Source: a virus. Taken from it: DNA of 25,191 nucleotides. Of the stretch, positions 23,919 through 25,191 are shown piece after piece. Where the stretch lies: the IMG/VR virus record IMGVR_UViG_3300005511_000076, positions 1-25,191 of that record, one strand, 5' to 3'. Position numbers and translations under genes: made by a program. The notes under the pieces were generated by a model, which was not told the DNA's origin, ran no database searches, and worked only from the letters and a program-made list of their open reading frames with translations. Within the stretch, counting starts at the first letter, position 1, and the number at the start of each line of letters is the position of its first letter.

Positions 23919-24919
23919 TCCAGTCGCTTTGCCAGTTCCTCGGCCGATTCGTTGTAGTAGGTGCGCAGTTCGCTCAGGTTGGTGTGGCCCGTCATCCGGG
24001 CCAACGCCAGCACATCGAGCTTCTTCGACAGCCGGGTAATTGCCTCGTGCCGGGTGTCGTGAAAGGTCAGGTCGGTTATGCCGGCCTTTTCTTTTGCCTT
24101 GCGAAACAGTGCATCACGACTGGCTGACGGCAATGCGAACAGCGGCTTACCTTCGTCGACGGCCGGCAGCATCTTCAGCAACTCCACAGCGCGCGTGGAT
24201 AGCGGCACGTCCCGCGCCCCGCCGTTCTTCGTCAGCGGCAGATGAGCGACCCGCCGCACGAGATCGACGGTGCGAGATGTCAGCCCGAGGATTTCGCCCG
24301 AGCGCATGGCTGTCTCGATGGCGAACAAGAAGCAGACCGCCACGCGCTGCGACGACAGCCGCACCGGCATGCCTTCCTGGTACCCGAGCGCGAGCGTGAT
24401 GGCCTCGATTTCCTTGTCCGATATCAGCCTGTCCCTCGGCGGCGAATCAGGCGGCCGGCGGACATTCTTCATCGGGTTGTGGGTCAGCCAGCCCCATTCC
24501 TCGTGCGCCACCTTGAAGGCGTGAGACATCAGGGACATTTCCCGGGACACCGAGGCGCCTGCAATATCCCGTTCGCGCGCATCACGCCAGGCGGCGATAT
24601 GGGAAGGCAGCAGATCGGTCAGCTTGATGTCGCCGAACTTGCGCCCTTGCACTTCCTTGTCGGCAATTAGCGACAGTCGGATCACTTCCCAGCGCTCGCC
24701 GCGCTTCGATGGGCTGACCTTCTCGGCATAGGTGGAGAGCGCATCCCGGACGGTATGGGTCTTGCTGCCTTGGCCGCCGCTGATGGATCGCAGCTCGGTT
24801 TCCCGCTTGGATGCCCAGGCTTGCGCCTCAGACTTTGTATCGAATGTCTTGGAATCCCGAGTGCCCTGGACGTAGACCTCGGCGCGCCAGCCGCTTTTGA
24901 TCTTCCGGAAGGAAGCCAT
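23915..24919 (-). CDS. Tyrosine-recombinase integrase
   Basis: The 334-residue integrase inserts and excises the prophage at tRNA-Leu. The catalytic set is complete: Arg206 (ETAMRSGEILGL), Lys231 (LTKNGGARDVPLS), His287 and Arg290 (FHDTRHEAITRL), His312 (GHTNLSELRTYY) and Tyr321. The N-terminal 50 residues (FRKIKSGWRAEVYVQGTRDSKTF) look like a three-stranded arm-binding domain, followed by a SAM-like core-binding domain at about 55-140. Full length, no visible damage. The start codon overlaps one of the presumed arm sites, and a promoter lies among the others, suggesting that the protein limits its own synthesis. Confidence 0.95.
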   Translation of the reverse strand: MASFRKIKSGWRAEVYVQGTRDSKTFDTKSEAQAWASKRETELRSISGGQGSKTHTVRDALSTYAEKVSPSKRGERWEVIRLSLIADKEVQGRKFGDIKLTDLLPSHIAAWRDARERDIAGASVSREMSLMSHAFKVAHEEWGWLTHNPMKNVRRPPDSPPRDRLISDKEIEAITLALGYQEGMPVRLSSQRVAVCFLFAIETAMRSGEILGLTSRTVDLVRRVAHLPLTKNGGARDVPLSTRAVELLKMLPAVDEGKPLFALPSASRDALFRKAKEKAGITDLTFHDTRHEAITRLSKKLDVLALARMTGHTNLSELRTYYNESAEELAKRLD

Positions 24920-24979
24920 GCGTAACCCCTGCGTAAATTTCGCGTAGTGCCGCGTAGTTTAGTGGGGTGCCGTGCGTAA
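24919..24979 (+). promoter_or_regulatory. Five phased arm-type sites (YGCGTAR) upstream of integrase
   Basis: Copies of TGCGTAA or CGCGTAG start at 24919, 24930, 24941, 24951 and 24973, all in one orientation. Spacings of 11, 11, 10 and 22 bp place every copy on the same face of the helix. A related pair lies inside the left att site. Arm-binding repeats flanking the core are characteristic of lambda-type integrases, so these are probably integrase, and perhaps excisionase, binding sites. Confidence 0.65.
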
Positions 24980-24985
24980 TTTCAA
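24956..24985 (-). promoter_or_regulatory. Candidate integrase promoter
   Basis: On the minus strand TTGAAA (24985-24980) and TAAACT (24961-24956) are separated by 18 bp, a fair sigma-70 promoter pointing into the integrase gene. An arm-type site fills part of the spacer and another overlaps the -10 edge, so bound integrase would block RNA polymerase. Confidence 0.5.
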
Positions 24986-25070
24986 GGTGTTTCATCTACC
25001 ACACGAAGTACCGGAATCCCTTGCAAACACGTGGGATGCCGTCTATATTCGCGCCGTGTGGCAATGAGGT

Positions 25071-25098
25071 TTGGTGCGAGGGAGGGGACTCGAACCCC
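25071..25098. repeat. Right attachment site within tRNA-Leu 3' end
   Basis: These bases repeat 112-139 exactly. They encode the 3' strand of the T-stem and acceptor stem plus CCA, so integration at this end leaves the tRNA gene whole, with its 3' end facing the integrase, as expected for tRNA-targeting phages. Confidence 0.93.
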
Positions 25099-25158
25099 TA
25101 CACCATTGCTGGCGTCAGGACCTAAACCTGGTGCGTCTACCAATTTCGCCACCCTCGC
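25072..25158 (-). tRNA. tRNA-Leu, anticodon UAG
   Basis: The 87-nt minus-strand gene begins GCGAGGG and ends CCCTCGC followed by encoded ACCA, giving a 7-bp acceptor stem. The D-loop contains GGTAGACGC, the anticodon loop reads TTTAGGT with UAG in the centre, a long variable arm marks it as class II, and the T-loop is TTCGAGT. It would read CUA leucine codons. The outermost anticodon-stem pair looks like a C-A mismatch, which is tolerable. It is the intact copy of the integration target. Confidence 0.95.
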
Positions 25159-25191
25159 GGTCCTTGGAAACGGCTTCGGAAAACAAAAAAG

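Larger units (their letters stand above)
112..25098. mobile_element. Defective T7-like (podoviral) prophage integrated in tRNA-Leu
   Basis: The element is bounded by a 28-bp perfect direct repeat (112-139 and 25071-25098), which is the 3' end of tRNA-Leu. It carries integrase, a likely excisionase, RecE/RecT-type recombination genes, remnants of replication genes, terminase subunits, ejection proteins, tailspike and lysis genes. The virion gene order (nozzle, internal virion proteins, fibre, lysis, with both terminase genes nearby) resembles T7-type podoviruses. Portal, scaffold, capsid and tail-tube genes and the immunity region are absent, and truncated genes mark both breaks. At about 25 kb it is well below the roughly 40 kb usual for temperate podoviruses. 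It is probably unable to form particles alone. Confidence 0.93.

Noticed and set aside
1-25191. CRISPR array
   Set aside because: No regularly spaced direct repeats with unique spacers; the tandem heptamers at 16627-16654 have no spacers.

Overview
The window is one integrated, internally deleted prophage of about 25 kb with short host flanks on each side. The high GC content, the gene families and the intact tRNA-Leu(UAG) point to a beta-proteobacterium, most likely Burkholderiales (Ralstonia/Cupriavidus/Burkholderia relatives); the genus is inference. The ends are unusually clear. A 28-bp identical direct repeat lies at 112-139 and 25071-25098. The right copy is the 3' end of a complete tRNA-Leu gene (25072-25158, minus strand) and the left copy is an isolated tRNA 3' fragment, so these are the attachment sites. 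A tyrosine integrase (minus) and a likely excisionase (plus) lie just inside the right end. Repeats of the form YGCGTAR, spaced by about one or two helical turns, flank both att sites and look like integrase arm-type sites.

Layout from left to right: (i) 298-1164, a left-handed beta-helix acyltransferase on the plus strand, against the direction of the late genes, a probable lysogenic-conversion gene. (ii) 1174-16189, a long minus-strand late operon with T7-like (podovirus) order when read right to left: the C-terminal end of a tail nozzle protein, a GNAT acetyltransferase, three or four internal-virion/ejection proteins (one with a lytic transglycosylase domain), small and large terminase, a beta-helix tailspike with a T7-type N-terminus, a second fibre-like protein with an apparent signal sequence, and a lysis cassette (small membrane protein, GH19 endolysin, holin). 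A small plus-strand three-TM gene sits in the only sizeable gap in this operon. (iii) 16191-16779, remnants of two replication genes, minus strand, carrying iteron-like repeats that may be the phage origin. (iv) 16784-23918, the plus-strand early operon: zinc-binding protein, RecE-like exonuclease, RecT annealing protein, small accessory genes, a mosaic DUF551-type protein, a PP-loop/HTH chimera, an adenine methyltransferase and the likely excisionase. (v) integrase, attR and tRNA-Leu.

The main result is what is missing and how. Portal, scaffold, major capsid, tail-tube and most of the nozzle gene are absent, and the break is visible: the first 16 codons of a replication gene run straight into the C-terminal 140 codons of the nozzle gene (16185-16196, with GTGTA microhomology). 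A second break near 16780 joins a DUF1376-type replication gene lacking its N-terminal domain head-to-head to a plus-strand gene lacking its start. No repressor, cro, operators or divergent promoters lie between them. The element therefore looks like a cryptic prophage that lost its head module and immunity region, while keeping packaging, ejection, tailspike, lysis, recombination and integration genes and two probable cargo genes. Family assignments come from reading motifs by eye; no database search was run.
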